Shown here: in pieces, positions 37,365-51,700 of the stretch | Position numbering within the stretch: position 1 is the first letter of the stretch | How the letters are laid out: the number at the start of each line of letters is the position of its first letter | Assembly (NCBI GenBank): GCA_951640165.1 | Contig: OX621263.1 | Location: 9,492,001 to 9,556,000 of the forward strand | Reading direction: 5' to 3' | DNA from: Pseudoips prasinana | Taxonomy: Eukaryota; Arthropoda; Insecta; Lepidoptera; Nolidae | DNA length: 64,000 bases | Program-made: the position numbers and the translations under genes | Notes under the pieces: generated by a model | The model's database searches: none | What the model was told of the DNA's origin: nothing | The model's input: the letters and a program-made list of their open reading frames with translations, nothing else

Positions 37365-40300
37365 GTTTGTATGATTAATTACTAATGGAAATAATTTATA
37401 TTCCTCCAATATATTTAAATAGGTTAATAGTAAAAAATTATATTTTCTTTTATATTTATACAATAATGGCCAATAAGTCTAAAACCTACCTGATGGTAAG
37501 TGCTGCACACATGGCATCAGTCATTCCATTGTCAACTCTCCTCCCCATTTTTGCAAACTATATATGATGAAGAATTTACTAAATTAACTAACAGCATCAA
37601 TAAAAGTTTAGGCCTGCTCCCGTAGTTAGCACTGACCTGCACTTTTAAGTATTTTGGTTGATTAGACAATGGTACTAAAGATAAGGTTTTAAATTATATA
37701 TTAAAGGTATATAAACTATAATTATTTAGTTGGTTAATACTAAGATTTATAAAATGATATATTAAGAGCTAAAATGATTTGATTTGATCTTTATGCGGCA
37801 ATCGGAGCAGTTTCCGCTTGCTTTGATAGTGTATTGATCGCGAGTTACTTACGAACTAACTTAATTTGCTAACAGTAGCGAATTTATACAATGAATTTTT
37901 TTGGTCAATGTCGGAACAGTGCTCGGAAATAATTAACAGTTGTAATATTTTAGCAATATGTAGCCAATGTAACAATTTTTAGGAATAATAATAATAAAAA
38001 AAGATAGAAACAATGACATGGGGAAGAAAATTTTGGGGCACATGTGACCAAAAAGAATATTAAATTTTATTTAAAAAGTCCAAATGACTTGCACAATTTT
38101 TTTTAATAGGAGGGCATGTTAATTGGTGGGTCCCATTAGACAACAGTTGTTAAGCCATATGAGAGGCCTACTGGGTGGCTTGATTATCTGACACTAGGGT
38201 AACTACTGCCCATATAAAAAAAAAAAATCACCAATTACATATTTACTCCCTAACTAATTTATTAATGCAAACAAAATATTTCAAATTGGCTAAAATCTCT
38301 TAACTATGAAGAAACCTAAAATCTACTATTTATCCCATCATAGTTATTTCATATTTAAGATCGCACTACACCACACACACACACACACACACCACATACA
38401 CACCACACACACACACACACGCATCTCGAATACTGATATACTTCCTCATCACAAATAAAATAACATCACAACTTAACCATTGAATGCCAATTACACCTAC
38501 ATGTCTAGAGTTAGGAGAGGCTGGTCATCTGTCATACAGGTTTTCCACCTAGTATGGATACCAGTCTCTCACACAGATTTCACCTCTTCAATGTTAATCA
38601 AACATTAATGTATTAATTAGTTAATAAGATAGTTTTCATGTATCTTCTGTATGAGAGAAGAAATAAAGCTATTATTATTATTATTATGTGATAAGGAAGT
38701 AGTAAGTGGCAGATCAGAGCCAATACACTCAATGGCAGCTTGTAGCAGAAGTTTGCCAGTTTTAGATGTGAGATTTGGAAAGCATATAGCTGTTGGTATG
38801 CACCTGATTGTTCCACGGACTTGTCAAATAGCTATGCTATCTATACATATAATATAATCGTAGGAAAGTCAAAACTGTACATTTTATATTTAAAAAAATA
38901 TATACATGGGGCGTGATCTACTATCGATATGTCGCCTCGTAGAGACATATAACACACCTTGTCTAATATATAAATAAAATGTCTAAATGTACATTTTTGC
39001 ACTTTCTATTTCGAAATTCAAAAAACTTGCCATTGATCATCTAAAATAACAATCGAGATTACCTTTTAAAGCCTTAGTAAACTCGCGTGAGTTTAGATTA
39101 AGATTAACTTTCTTTTTACCTATTATTTTGCGGACATTGGTGTGGGTTACTTGTTTACTACATTACTTGTTTACACTTATTATATTATACTGTAATGTCT
39201 AACTGTTTAATGTCCCAATAAAATAAAATAAATAAAAAAAATAAAAATATAGTTTTTAGAATTTTTGTCAGTATGTCTGTATGTATGTCCGGGCTAAACT
39301 CAAAATGTACTGCATGGATTTACTTCAAATTTTGCATGAATATTACTAAGAGGTCGGTTCAACATATAGGCTACATATTATCACGCTATCACCTACAGGG
39401 GGAGGAGCTGTGATAATTTATAAAGTTTAACTGCGGGGCACAGCTAGTATATTGTATTACTCCTTGTATTACTAGTATGAGGGTAAACCTGTCCTTGCTT
39501 ACATGTGCCTTTGTATACATATGGCCACATGTATAACATATTATTTAAAGTTTCCGTTTTAAGTCTTTTGGGCATACATTGGGACACCTTAAATCACATA
39601 ATACTTATAAATTCAATGGATTGTAATAAATTTTAATATTATTTGAGTTATTGTATCACAAAATGTTGGGTTTTATACTATAATTTCAAATACTCCATAA
39701 TTCAGATCAATTTAAGATTTTGGAGAACAATACTTTTGTCTATAATTGGCCTTTTTGGTTTTGAATGATGACTTTTAATTCATAAAATCGAATACTTTTA
39801 ATTGTTGATATTTAGTTTAATATATTTAATATTTAATATATTTAATATTTTACTTCATGATCTGTTAAGAAAGGGGCTAAAAACTTTGAAGGTTTTCCAA
39901 ATTTATTTTATTGCCTGCAAAGTAGGCCCTTTCTGAAGTAATACACACCAAGGAATAATCCAATTATTCAAACATTTTTTAAACATATTTTCTGGAATCT
40001 ACTTCAGTTGTCACTGCAAATTCTTTATTTTTTATTAACAAGTCAATACTTTTACTGTACCTTGAATAAGCCAATTAAGTATTCAAATCATTAGTATCAT
40101 AAATTAAAGGCTATTTTTGAATAATTCAATACAAAACATAGAAGAAGTTCATGCATTGGTTTGTCCATTAAAAATCTGCTTATTTAGGCAATGTCAAATA
40201 AAATAGAATTTTAAATGTTTTTCATTGCACATACAAACAGTTAATACAACATTTTCTTTCAGACACAGGTCCAATATCAGCGAAAACCCTAGCCAATGGA

Positions 40301-42747
40301 GAGCCAACACAAATAGAACTTTGTATGGATACTAGAGCCTCCTGCTACACACTGTGGCATCAGGACAATGAAGGAAATGTTACTATACTTGGACAAGGTA
40401 AATAATTATAAGAAGACCTAATTTTTCTCTCTTTGGGAATAGTTGGCCACACGCCGCAAGATGTCTGCATATTCAGTGTGGGATAAGGCCCGGAAAAATC
40501 AGGATCCGGAAGTCAAGGTGAAGAAGCGGAAGTTCAATGCAGCATCTACGTCTTACAAGGGAGATATTGCCAAGGCCAATGCAGGACATATTGAGTTGGC
40601 GAGCGACTAGGAAAGTATCTCTCCGGGAGTCGCGCTTTCTGTGCGCTCGCCAAAGCTGCTCAACGCAACTTCTGTCAGTCCAATCTCCCACCACTGCACA
40701 AACAAGATGGCAGTCTGGCCCATAGTGCTAAGGAGAAGGCTGATCTTTGCCAAACCTTTGCCTCAAACTCGGCTTTGGACGATGAGGGTGCCATACACGG
40801 TGTGATTGTTCTCTGCCCGAAATCCGCATAAGTTGCGTCCATAAGTCGAGCTTCTTGGACGGTCGGAGCACTAAAGTCGTAGCAGAAGGTTCTTGCTCCG
40901 ACACCAAAACCATCAACCTACCACAAGGCTCGGTGCTCTCCCCTACGCTATTCATTCAGCATATGAATGACATTTTATCTATATTCTTAGGAATTTAATT
41001 TAATTAATTAAAAAAAACAAAAATGAGCACGAATAAACTTGTTCTTATTACACAAAAATATTTTAACAAAATGACAAGAAATAATACACGGTGTTCTAGG
41101 TTGATGTTATCGAGCGCACGCCTGTCGGCCAAATAGGAGGCGCACTGGTTTCCGATGGCTTATATAGACTGCAACGATGCTCGTCCCACTCTTCAGTCTG
41201 AAGTTGCTAACAATATAATACATGCATTGCTATGCAGATGACAGCACAAGTGTTGCGCGGTTTAGCGGCCACCAGAATGTCTCTCGGAGCTCGGTACAAG
41301 AGAAACGGTTGCAACTAGTGTCTGAAGTCGAAGGTTCTCACGGGCGGGCCTATGAATGGGGCGTAGAGAACCTATTTTATACGTGGTGGAAATGTCAAAC
41401 CGCACGTCGTGTAGGGCCGACCCACAAAAACAAAAAAAAACCACCACGGTAGCCAGGCTCACAGTGCGTGTAGCGGGGGCTCTGGGTACTCGTGAACGAT
41501 CTTGCCAGTACCCCCGCTGTACACTGAGCCTCCGCGAGACTCTCACCCGGGGAGGGGAAGGACCCGAATGCCTCCCCCTCCCCAGCAGGCACAAGCGTGT
41601 TTAGGCAACCAGAACTACAGCAGCTTACCTCTTCCCGGGACCGCTTATACAAGACGAGGGGAGTTCCTCCTCCAAACGCCAGCGGTAGAGAACCTAGTAA
41701 AGATTAACCCCAACAAGACACAAGTGTGGGCGTTCACTGAGAAGAAGGATTCTTTTGTCATAGCGCCCCGATTCTAAGGGGTTGATCTCCATGTGTCCGA
41801 GAGTATTGGGATCCTCGGAATGGAGATTTCGAGCACCTGCCAATTAAGGGGTCTGCAACTGGCACGCAAGAAATTGAGCGTCCTGAATAGAGCTAGGCGG
41901 TACTTCACTCCAAGACAGCAGCTTGCGCTGTATAAAGCACAAGTCCGCCCTCACACGGAGTACTGCTCACATATCTGGGCAGGAGCCCCTAAATACTAGC
42001 TCGACCCACTTGACTCCCTCCAAAGGCGTGCTATTAGAATCATAGAGTATTCCATTCCATTCTTACGGATAGATTGGAGTCGTTAGAGCAGCGGAGAGAC
42101 TTTGGATCTCTCTGCGCGTTCTACCGTCTCTTGCACGGGAATGCTCTGAGAAACTGTTAGAGCTGGTGCCACCGTCCCCTTTTCATCATCGCACTACGCG
42201 CACTCGCAGTAGGGTTCATCCGTACCACCTGGAAGCGATCTTGCCAAGCACGGTTCCCTTTCAGCGTTCATACATCCCAGGTACGTGCAGGCTCTGGAAT
42301 GGGTTCTTCAGCGCTACGACATGTCCTTCTTTAAACGAGGTTTAAGAGTATTAATCTCACGGTAGGCAGCCTTTTTCTGTGCCCCCTGAGATTGCTAATG
42401 TTCATGAGTAGCGGTTACCATTAACCATCAGGTGGGCCGTTAGCTCGTCTGCCTCTAATAGCAATTAAAAAAAAGTTACAAAAACTATAAATATAAAAAG
42501 TTTTACTAAAGAATTTTAGGCCAAAAGTTATTCAACACCATCATACTGAAACGTACACGGCTAAGACGGCTCATATACCAACACTTAGATTGGACCATTA
42601 CCACCATTGGGACACCCGGATGGAACGAAGTTATTTCTTATTATTATTATGTACAAAAAAACCTGTATACACTCAACAAAAATAATCGTCGCGACACCAC
42701 ACTGTTCAAAGCGAAATAGAAATGAAAATATCTGTCTTGCTTTCTAT

Positions 42748-42779
<32 letters not shown>

Positions 42780-45700
42780 GAAACATGCGCACGCCGCACA
42801 GCTGCAAAAAGTGTCGTGACAACTTTTCGTAACAATTTTTTCCGTCTAGACCCCTTTCACAACGCGCGATAACGAACTTCGTTCCAATAGCAATAATATC
42901 AGATTCCAAATGAAGCAGAGCTTGTACTATGGAAACCAGATAACTGATATACTACATATACTACTTTTCTTTTGTAAATACATACATATATATAGATAAT
43001 CACACCCAGACTCAGGAGAAACAGACATGTTCATGCACACAAATATCTCTTCTGGGTGGCAATCGAATCTCGTGGGTTCCGGCGTGAAAAGCAAGCATTT
43101 GCCACCACACAACAAAGAGCAAGCATTGCAGAAGACATACTTTAATAATAACATTAATTACTTTAGTGTTGTTTTTCTGCGTGTGAGTAAGGTCGCCAGA
43201 GCTCATTGGGGTGGGGGGGAAGGGTCAGCAACACTTGTTTGCTGACTCTTAAAGCCGGCAACGCACCCGTGACACCTCTAGTGTTGCGGGCGTACATGGG
43301 CGGCGGTGATCACTTACCGTCAGGTGACCCGCATGCTCGTTTGTCACCCTATGCCATAAAAAAAAAAAAAAAAAAAAAAAACACTAACAGGCCCGTCAGA
43401 CATACACAGAATCGATGGCGCTTTTTAATTATTTTTGTTTTAAATATTCCTTAAATGATAGTTTGTATAATTAACTGGGATTTCATTTTTACTTTTAGCA
43501 TTTTTAACTCCGACGCAAAAATAAACGAAAAATTATGTTTAGGGGGTGCGAGTCCGACATACCCATCCGCAGACACTTTCTGCGGGTGGCATGCGTAGGG
43601 ATTCCCCCTGCCTGATTAAAAAAAAGGAGGCTTTCATTGCCTCTTGCGTGATTGAGTAACAAACTTCCATGTTCATATATTAAAATCGTAGGGAAGTCAA
43701 AACTGTACACTGAATATTTTTTAAAAAGGATACTTGGGGCGTGATCTACAATGGATATCGAAGCAAAAAATATAGTTTTTAGAATTTTTGTCTGTGTGCC
43801 TGTTTGTCTGTATGTATGTCCGTGCTAAACTCAAAAAGTACTGCATGATTTACTTCAAATTTTGCATGAATATTACTTAGAGGTCGGGTCAACATATAGG
43901 CTACATCTATACATATAATAAAATCGTAGAAAGTCAAAATTGTACATTGAATATTTTTTTAAAAGGATACTTAGGGCGTGATCTACAGTCGACATCGAAG
44001 CCAAAAATATAGTTTTTAGAATTTTTGTCTGCGTGTCTGTTTGTCTGTATGTATGTCCGGGCTAAACTCAAAAAGTACTGCATGGATTTCCTTCAAATTT
44101 TGCATGAATATTACTTAGAGGTCGGGTCAACATATAGGCTACATATCAAGCTATCACCTACGGGGGAGGAGCTGTGATAATTTATAAACTTTAATGCGGG
44201 TAAAACCGCGGGCACAGCTATCAGTAATAAATATTTTCCTTTTAAATTTTGTGATCGATTTGTACTCAGGTTGTTGGCGCTCATCTCAGTCCGAAGGTCG
44301 CAGTGCGTGTGACAAGTGTACCAGGGTGACTGCTCGGCTGCCAGGCACTAAGTTCTGTTGCTGCACTAAGGAGCTGTGCAATGCTGATTTTTGTAAGTAA
44401 TCATCAAGCTGTGGAATACAAATGCAGATCGCAGGCTGTGCGGTTGCCGGCCAAGAAGAATATCGCCACCCCATCTTATCCCATAGGGGGTGTAGAAGGG
44501 GTTGGATCTCATATCGAGTCGCCCGAATTTGAGTTAAGTGTGTATATGGCCCCCCCATTAAGGGGGTTCGTACTAAGTGATACAACGCATTTTTTTCTGC
44601 TGGAGACGCGCCAAAATTTTCAAATAATTTTTCAAATCATAGGACTTCATACACATGCATAAAACAGAACGTAATTTTGATCCATTTCGTAGCGATTTCG
44701 ATACCTACAGCGTTGTAAAACATCGTAAAAACATTGCTTTCGTGTTTAGATGTTATATATTTTTTATAACGCCTTTATATAATTATCCGAAAAATACCCA
44801 AAACTGAATTGTTCATTGTCACTATCATGATATTTTTGGGCTAGGTTAGGTTAGAACGGTGACCATTTAGCGCTAGAAAAACATTAATCATGGATATCTC
44901 CATAACCATGGGGTTCCGCGGGGTGGGGATGGTACAGGAGGGTAGCCCTCTCCCCCCTCAATTCAGTTACGTTTGAAGGCGACTTGATTTGAGATATTTA
45001 CCTGTAGAAGTCCACCCGAGGGAATAAATGTAACAGAAAACGGGGTGCAGCGTTCTTCTGAGTACTATGACCATCTTACTGCGCTATAAGAGAGGTAGGG
45101 CATAGCGTTCATTGGCTCAAAAAGCAGCCCGACTGGGGTAGTACGTCCACCTTACAGAAGACATTCCGTAATAATAACATTAATCATTTTTATGTTGTGT
45201 TTCCGAGTGTGAGTGAGGTCGCCAGAGCTCATTGGGGTGGGGGGAAGGGTCAGCAACACTTGTTTGCTGACTTTTAAAGGCCGGCAACGCACACTCGACA
45301 CCTCTAGTGTTGTGAGTGTCCATGGGCGATGGTGATCACTTACCATCAGGTGACCCACTTGCTCGTTTGTCGCCCTCTAACCCATCTGCCAAGCATGATG
45401 ATGAGCACAACCAATGCTACTTGTGTGTCGTAATTCGTAGTCATTATTCTCTTTTTTCCCAGTATCTATCAAAGAAGAAACGGTGACAATGAAAGCTGAA
45501 TCGACAATGGACGCGAATCTCAACTCGTCAGTATCCACTTCGAACATCGCCGCGTGCGCAACACTAGCCTTAATAGTGATGCTTGTTATATCACTGGCTT
45601 TAAGCAAGCTGTACTGCTCTAACAGGCTGCATAAAGACAATGGAAGTGAAACGTCTGATGTAGAAAAAGGTAGGTATATTTTAATCATTTATTGGGAGTT

Positions 45701-48700
45701 TTAGTAATTTTAACCGACTTCAAAAGGAGGAGGTTGTCAAGTTCATCGGTTTTTTTATGTATGTACACCGATTACTCGGAGATTTATGATCCGATTTAAG
45801 TACTTGATTGTTTTTTAGTTTGATGCGGAATTGTTGCCATTTGGTCCCATAAAAATTTTACATAGTTTGGCCCAGTACTTTTAATTTCATGAACATTTTT
45901 GTATGAAAATTTTTGTTTATGTGGACGATGTAATTGTTTTTAAATCTTAGCCAGTCTAGATAGACTCATACTGTACAAGTATACAGTACTAGCGGCCCGG
46001 TACGTGCTTCGCTACGCTTTTAAGTATTAGTACAAATTGTTTGTATAAATTTCCTCTACGTAAAAACCTTCCCTGGACTTCCACGAATAATTCAAGACCA
46101 AAATTAGTCAAATCGGTAAAGGCGTTGTTGAGTTATAACATTACAACGAAAAGTGCCATTGATTTTTATATATATAGATGAGTACTCATACTGTTCTTGG
46201 CGTGAATTACTCGTATTCTTGTAAAGGACAGTTTCAGACTAGCGTTTAATACACGCGTATAAGCTCTTTTGGAAACGCATGTAGGCGCACCATTTAACAC
46301 ACGCGCATCTTTAAGTGCGTACACCGATTACGCTGAGATTTATGAACCGACTTGCTGTACCCCGCGGTTTTACCCGCATTAAACTTTATTAATTATGGCC
46401 CATGTGTTAATCTAGGATATCAGCTAACTCCATACCAAATTTTATTAAAATTGCTCCAGCTGTTTAGACGTGAAGAAGTAACATACACACTCACACATTG
46501 AAACACTCACAAACTTTCGCCTTTATAATATTAGTGTGATTTACGTGATTCTTCTTTAGTTTGATGCCGGAATAGCTGCCATTTTTATTTATATAGGCCC
46601 AGCAGATTCGTTGGCTACTTTATTATCAATACGACCTAGTCTATGAGCCTTTTGTTCAGTACACTGGATGGCTAATCGATCATGAATAAGACCTAGTCTA
46701 ATAGCCGTTTGCTCAGCAGACTCGTTGTCAATTAATTGGTCGTTTAAGTCATTTTTAGTCAAGTGCTTGCCTATAAAAACAAGGAGTATTCGTAGATTGA
46801 CTTTACTCCAGGTAAAACTATAAATTAGTAAACTATTAATCACTGATCCGTTGATAAATTAATCAACTTATTCTAACAGTGCGACTTATATTAATATACT
46901 AGTTAACCGGCCGAACGCGTTTTAGCCTAGGATGACGTTCGACATTTTTTTGAGCCACTGTACCAAAAGTTAGGTGAATTTTGTAGCTTATAAAATAAGG
47001 TTGAAACGTTAACGATTAATTTCTTGTTTATTTGGTTGTCAAGCATTCAGGAGAGAATTAATAGAACGCGGGAAAGTTGTACAACTGTTGTACAAGATTC
47101 GCCTGACGCATAAAAAAATGGTGTATCATTTTTGTTACAAGATTCGCTCGTAGGGTACACATCAAAGTGGGAACGCAACCTGTGATAAAAAAGAACTACG
47201 TCTATTTTAATCGATTGATTGGTAGTTTTAGTCAAGTACTTGGATATAAAAACAAAAGTGGATTCGTTGATTGACTTTATGCCGCGTAAAACTAATAACA
47301 AGTAGGCTGTCATTCCCCCCGCGGGCTAGAACGCGTAAACACGTAAACTTACTGTGTTCGCTCGCACATATTAATTCGCTGTCAATAATAAAGTTATTCT
47401 TTAAGTACAAAAGAAACTTTGCTGTGAAACCAAGTGTTAGGCTTCCTAGTTTAAGAATCAGTGAAGTGACCACTAAGTAAACACGGTTTCAAGTAAAACG
47501 GACTGTCAAATGTAACTATCATCGTGTCAAATACGGCGTGTTTGCCAAAAACAAAAAAAAACCTTGCGGCGTGTCGAGGTCAAGGTCCGCCCGTGGCGCA
47601 CGCGCAACGAAATTACAAGGACAATCGACGCTCGGTGACGATCGGCTGCCGCTCGGCTGTTGATCGGGATCCGAAGATTTACGCAGAATGTACAAACATA
47701 GGAGTGAGTGACAGATACTTGTACGTAAACAAACAAGTTGTAGTTTTGTGATTAAAGCGGTCCTTAATTACTACAGTAAATAAACTTATGAGTTTTGAAC
47801 CACAAACATGAGTCGTTCTTTTAAAACTACATCATCGCCCTTACACAACTCTGAACCTGATTTAAGTACGAGTTCTAATAATGATAATAATGTGCGTTTT
47901 ACTCAGAGAAAAGGTAAGCGAGGCGATGATGCCGAGATGCAACGCCTAGAAACTATGATGCGAGAATTGAAGGCCATGTTCACTGATTTTGTCTGTGTAC
48001 AAAAACAACACAGGTGTAAAATTGACTCCCTACATTCAACCCTTGAAGATATAAGGTCTCAATATAGCCTAATTCGTAGACAAATCATAGAAATTCAATC
48101 TCAGAACGATGACATCCGAACCCAGGTTGAAAACGTCCAAAACTCGGTACAATTACTATCCGGTAAGTATGATGATGTCATACTAGAGATAAATTACTAA
48201 CAGGCGGAGTGTAGTGCAAACCAAAAAAATATCGTAACGCTTGAGCTTAAGGCAGATCGGGAGAGAAATTTAGAAGATGGAACAGTTGAAATAAAAAATA
48301 TTCCAACCTCAAATCCTGAGACTAAAACAACACTAACAGGGCTAGTTCAAAAACTCGCTAGTATTAATAAATGTCCTCCTAGCCGAATTTCGAGTCTCAA
48401 CAGAGATTAGCCATCTGCGCGGGACATATTATAGTGCTCAAGTGTGTGCGCAAACATAGGAGCACTTTCTATTCCATCACTCTCATGATCCGATGGGACG
48501 CCTAGGCGACATGACTGGAAAGAGGTCAGGTACAGGACCACGGCTTTACGTGCTCCCCGAGGCACGGGGGTATAATACCGCCAACTCCCAGACTTCGGGC
48601 TGATGCTGAGAAATTTTTCTTTTTACAGTAAAGTTTTTTACGCTAAATCACTTTTGGCCCGACCCGGGATTTGAATCCAGGACCTCGTTATCTGCGGGTG

Positions 48701-51700
48701 AACACGCTACCGCTAGACCAACGCTCTCGTACTCGCTAGTATTATTAATCAACTGTAGGCAAAAAAGAGACAGCAGACACTGTCATTGTAGAATTTTCAT
48801 CGACGCCAATAAAAGAACAACTCGTGCAATCCACTAGAAATTTCAATAAGCAAAATATAGGAAATCGCCTTAACACCACCCACAACAACCAGTAGGACCT
48901 CAGAAACCAATACTTACATCGGAAGCGCAAACTTTCGCAACAAAACGCCTCCACTATCTCACCAGAGAGTTTATAAAAAGCAGTGAGTATGAACAGTGCT
49001 GGGCCGCGAAAAGTATACGTACGCTAAAGAAAAGGGTTGCCCAGGCGGCTTATAAAATCCAAAAAGATTAAGCTACGCAAAGAAAAAATAAACCGGCCAA
49101 GTGCGAATTGGACTCTATAGCTCTAGTACCATCCTAACTAATATTATAAATGCGAAAGTAACTCTGTCTGTCTGTCTGTCTGTTACTCTTTCACGCCAAA
49201 ACTACTGAACGGATTTGAATGAAATTTGGTATACAGATGGTCTAGACCCTGAGAAAGAACATAGGCAAATTTTTATAGTTAGGATAACACATAGGCCATA
49301 TTTTATAAAGTTTAACGCGGGTAAAACCGCGGGGCACAGCTAGTTATCTATAAAAACAAGCAAAAATTCACGTTTGTTGTATGTGACCCCATTTAAATAT
49401 TTTTTTAAGCATTTGTTGTTATAGCGGCAACAGAAATACTTACATCATCTGTGATAATATCAACTGTCTTACTATCACGGTTCATTAGATACAGCCTGGT
49501 GACAGGCGGACAGACAGACAGAGAAGTCTTAGTAATGGGGTCCCGTTTTACCCTTTGGGTATGGAACAGTGAAAATGACTAGTGTTCATGCTACGGCGTC
49601 ATACCACATTGTTTAAAAATATTTTTTGTATGTTAAACCTAATACTAACCTACTTATTGACACACACTTACGTGTCTTAAACATTTTACACTCGCATCAC
49701 AATCAATAATGTACACACATATTATTAACACACTACTTATATTATTAACTACTAGCTATGCCCCGCGGTTTCACCCGCGTTAAAGTAGTTTTGGCGTAAA
49801 AGAGTAACAAACATACATCCATACATCTATACTCACAAACTTTCGCATTTATAATATTAGTAGGATGTGTAACCTCTAGCGGTTTTGGCAGTGCACGCCG
49901 GAATAGCTCGCAGATGGTACATTTTTTACTTCCGTGCACTTTCATAACTAAGTTTTGTTAACTGGTTAAGAAAAACCCTTTTTTATTATTGTTTTCACAA
50001 CTGGTTTTTAAACAAGAATACGAAGTGTTCATTCATAACTGACAATCACAATATCCATATAATTTGGGTTAGGTTATGTTAGATTGGTGACCATTTGGCT
50101 AGAAAAACATTAACCATGGATTGTATTTGTGATTGTCAGTTATGAATGAACACTTCGTATTCTTGTTTAAAAACCAGTTGTGAAAACAATAAAAAAAAAT
50201 GGTTTTTCTTAACCAGTTAACAAAACTTAGTTATGAAAGTGCACGGAAGGCATTTTTTCCTACTTACTTGACACTTATTGTCATATTTTGGACAATTCAC
50301 ACAGTATCTGTGTGAATTGTCCATAATATTATAAATTGTCGCCTTTGTGTTATTCTGATGCTCTCTACTCTGAGCTATATTATTGTAAAGTTTCATTAAA
50401 ATTCATTCAGTAGTTTTTACGTGAAAGAGTAACAAACATCCATCCATCCACACTTACAAACTTTCGTGTTTATAATATTAGTAGGATTAGCATACACGCT
50501 GCGAGAATTTATGATCTGTGGCCGGTACGCCACTATAGTTCTAATAATATTTACAACTGTCACTAATACATAACGGGAACCTACACCTTTATTGATCCGG
50601 TATCACTATTTTTTATCCCATTTTCCGTCATTGCGGTAGTAATCGGGTAATTTTGCATAAATAAAATAAAAAGGTTTTTATTCACGTAGACTTTAAAAAA
50701 GCGCTTGTAAATAGTCAGAACATGTTTGTAGTAATATAGTTGTATACATTATTATTTGTAGTAACACAGATATTTAGGTACACATTGTATGAAAACATTT
50801 ATAAAATTTATTTTATTATAGCAAAGATATTTAGCTAGCTCGTATCAAGTTATTGTCAAGAGATTATGTTTAATTATCTAGTTTAAGTCTAATATTTTTA
50901 CTACATATTGTCAATGGTTCTGTCTATATTAAGGTATTATTATGACGGACCTTGTGTTAAAAACGACGGTCGCGCTTTAATGCTACCACTGGATCCGATG
51001 CGCCCCAACTCAGAAGACCCAGCAAAACAAACTCAGTGGGTTCATCTACTACCGGTTTCAACACGACCCAGTTGAGACGGTCCGGCGAAACATACTCAAG
51101 CGGGCGTGAACACGGGATTTGGTCCCGGTATGATAATAAAAACCGCCCAAAACTCAACAATATACAAAAAACCGGCCAAGAACGAGTCGAACTCGCGCAC
51201 GAATGGTTCCGTACCATTATCTATAAAACGGGCAAAAAATTCACGTTTGTTGTATGAGAGACCCCTTAAATTTTTATTTTATTTTGTGTTTTAGTATTTG
51301 TTGTTATAGCGCAACAGAAATACTTTATCAGTGAGAATTTCAACTGTCTAACTATCACGGTTCATGAGATACAGCCTGGTGACAGACGGACAGATAGTGA
51401 AGTCTTAGTAATATGGTCCGGTTTTACCCTTTGGGTACAGAACCCTAAAAAGCACACAATGATAGTCCGGTCAATTTAGACACCCAAGATTACAATAATT
51501 CCTATTAGGCTGAAAGTTGGTAGAATCGTTCATTACACTATTATAAAGGAAATGTGAAAAGTCCTCATCGATCCGGCACGTGCAAAAAAAAATACTCGGG
51601 TCACAAAAACGTGGACTGACCGATGAGGACTTTTCACATTTCCTTTATAATAGTGTAATGAATGATCCTACCAATTTTCAGCTTAATGGAAATTATTGTA

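Larger units (their letters stand above)
37365..40262 (+). other. wit intron 1
   Basis: It contains a degraded 3'-end module (38125-38225), a (CA)n microsatellite (about 38371-38420) and an interrupted H1 Helitron (38840-39447). The rest is AT-rich with nothing identified. Confidence 0.6.
49754..50487 (-). mobile_element. Reversed H2 Helitron pieces around a hairpin element
   Basis: 49754-49865 is a reversed H2 3' end and 5' end with the middle deleted. 50380-50487 is another reversed H2 5' part (TTTATAATATTAGTAGGA). A foldback element lies between them at 49928-50250. Confidence 0.7.

Noticed and set aside
37365..37378. Stop codon ending exon 1 as a stand-alone neuropeptide gene
   Set aside because: Considered because of the signal peptide and KR sites. 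The donor in matching phase and the ectodomain cysteine make it part of wit; kept as an alternative in the exon 1 entry.
46589..47473. Antisense ORFs of about 80 codons in wit intron 4
   Set aside because: No homology, low complexity of signals, typical chance frames in AT-rich DNA.
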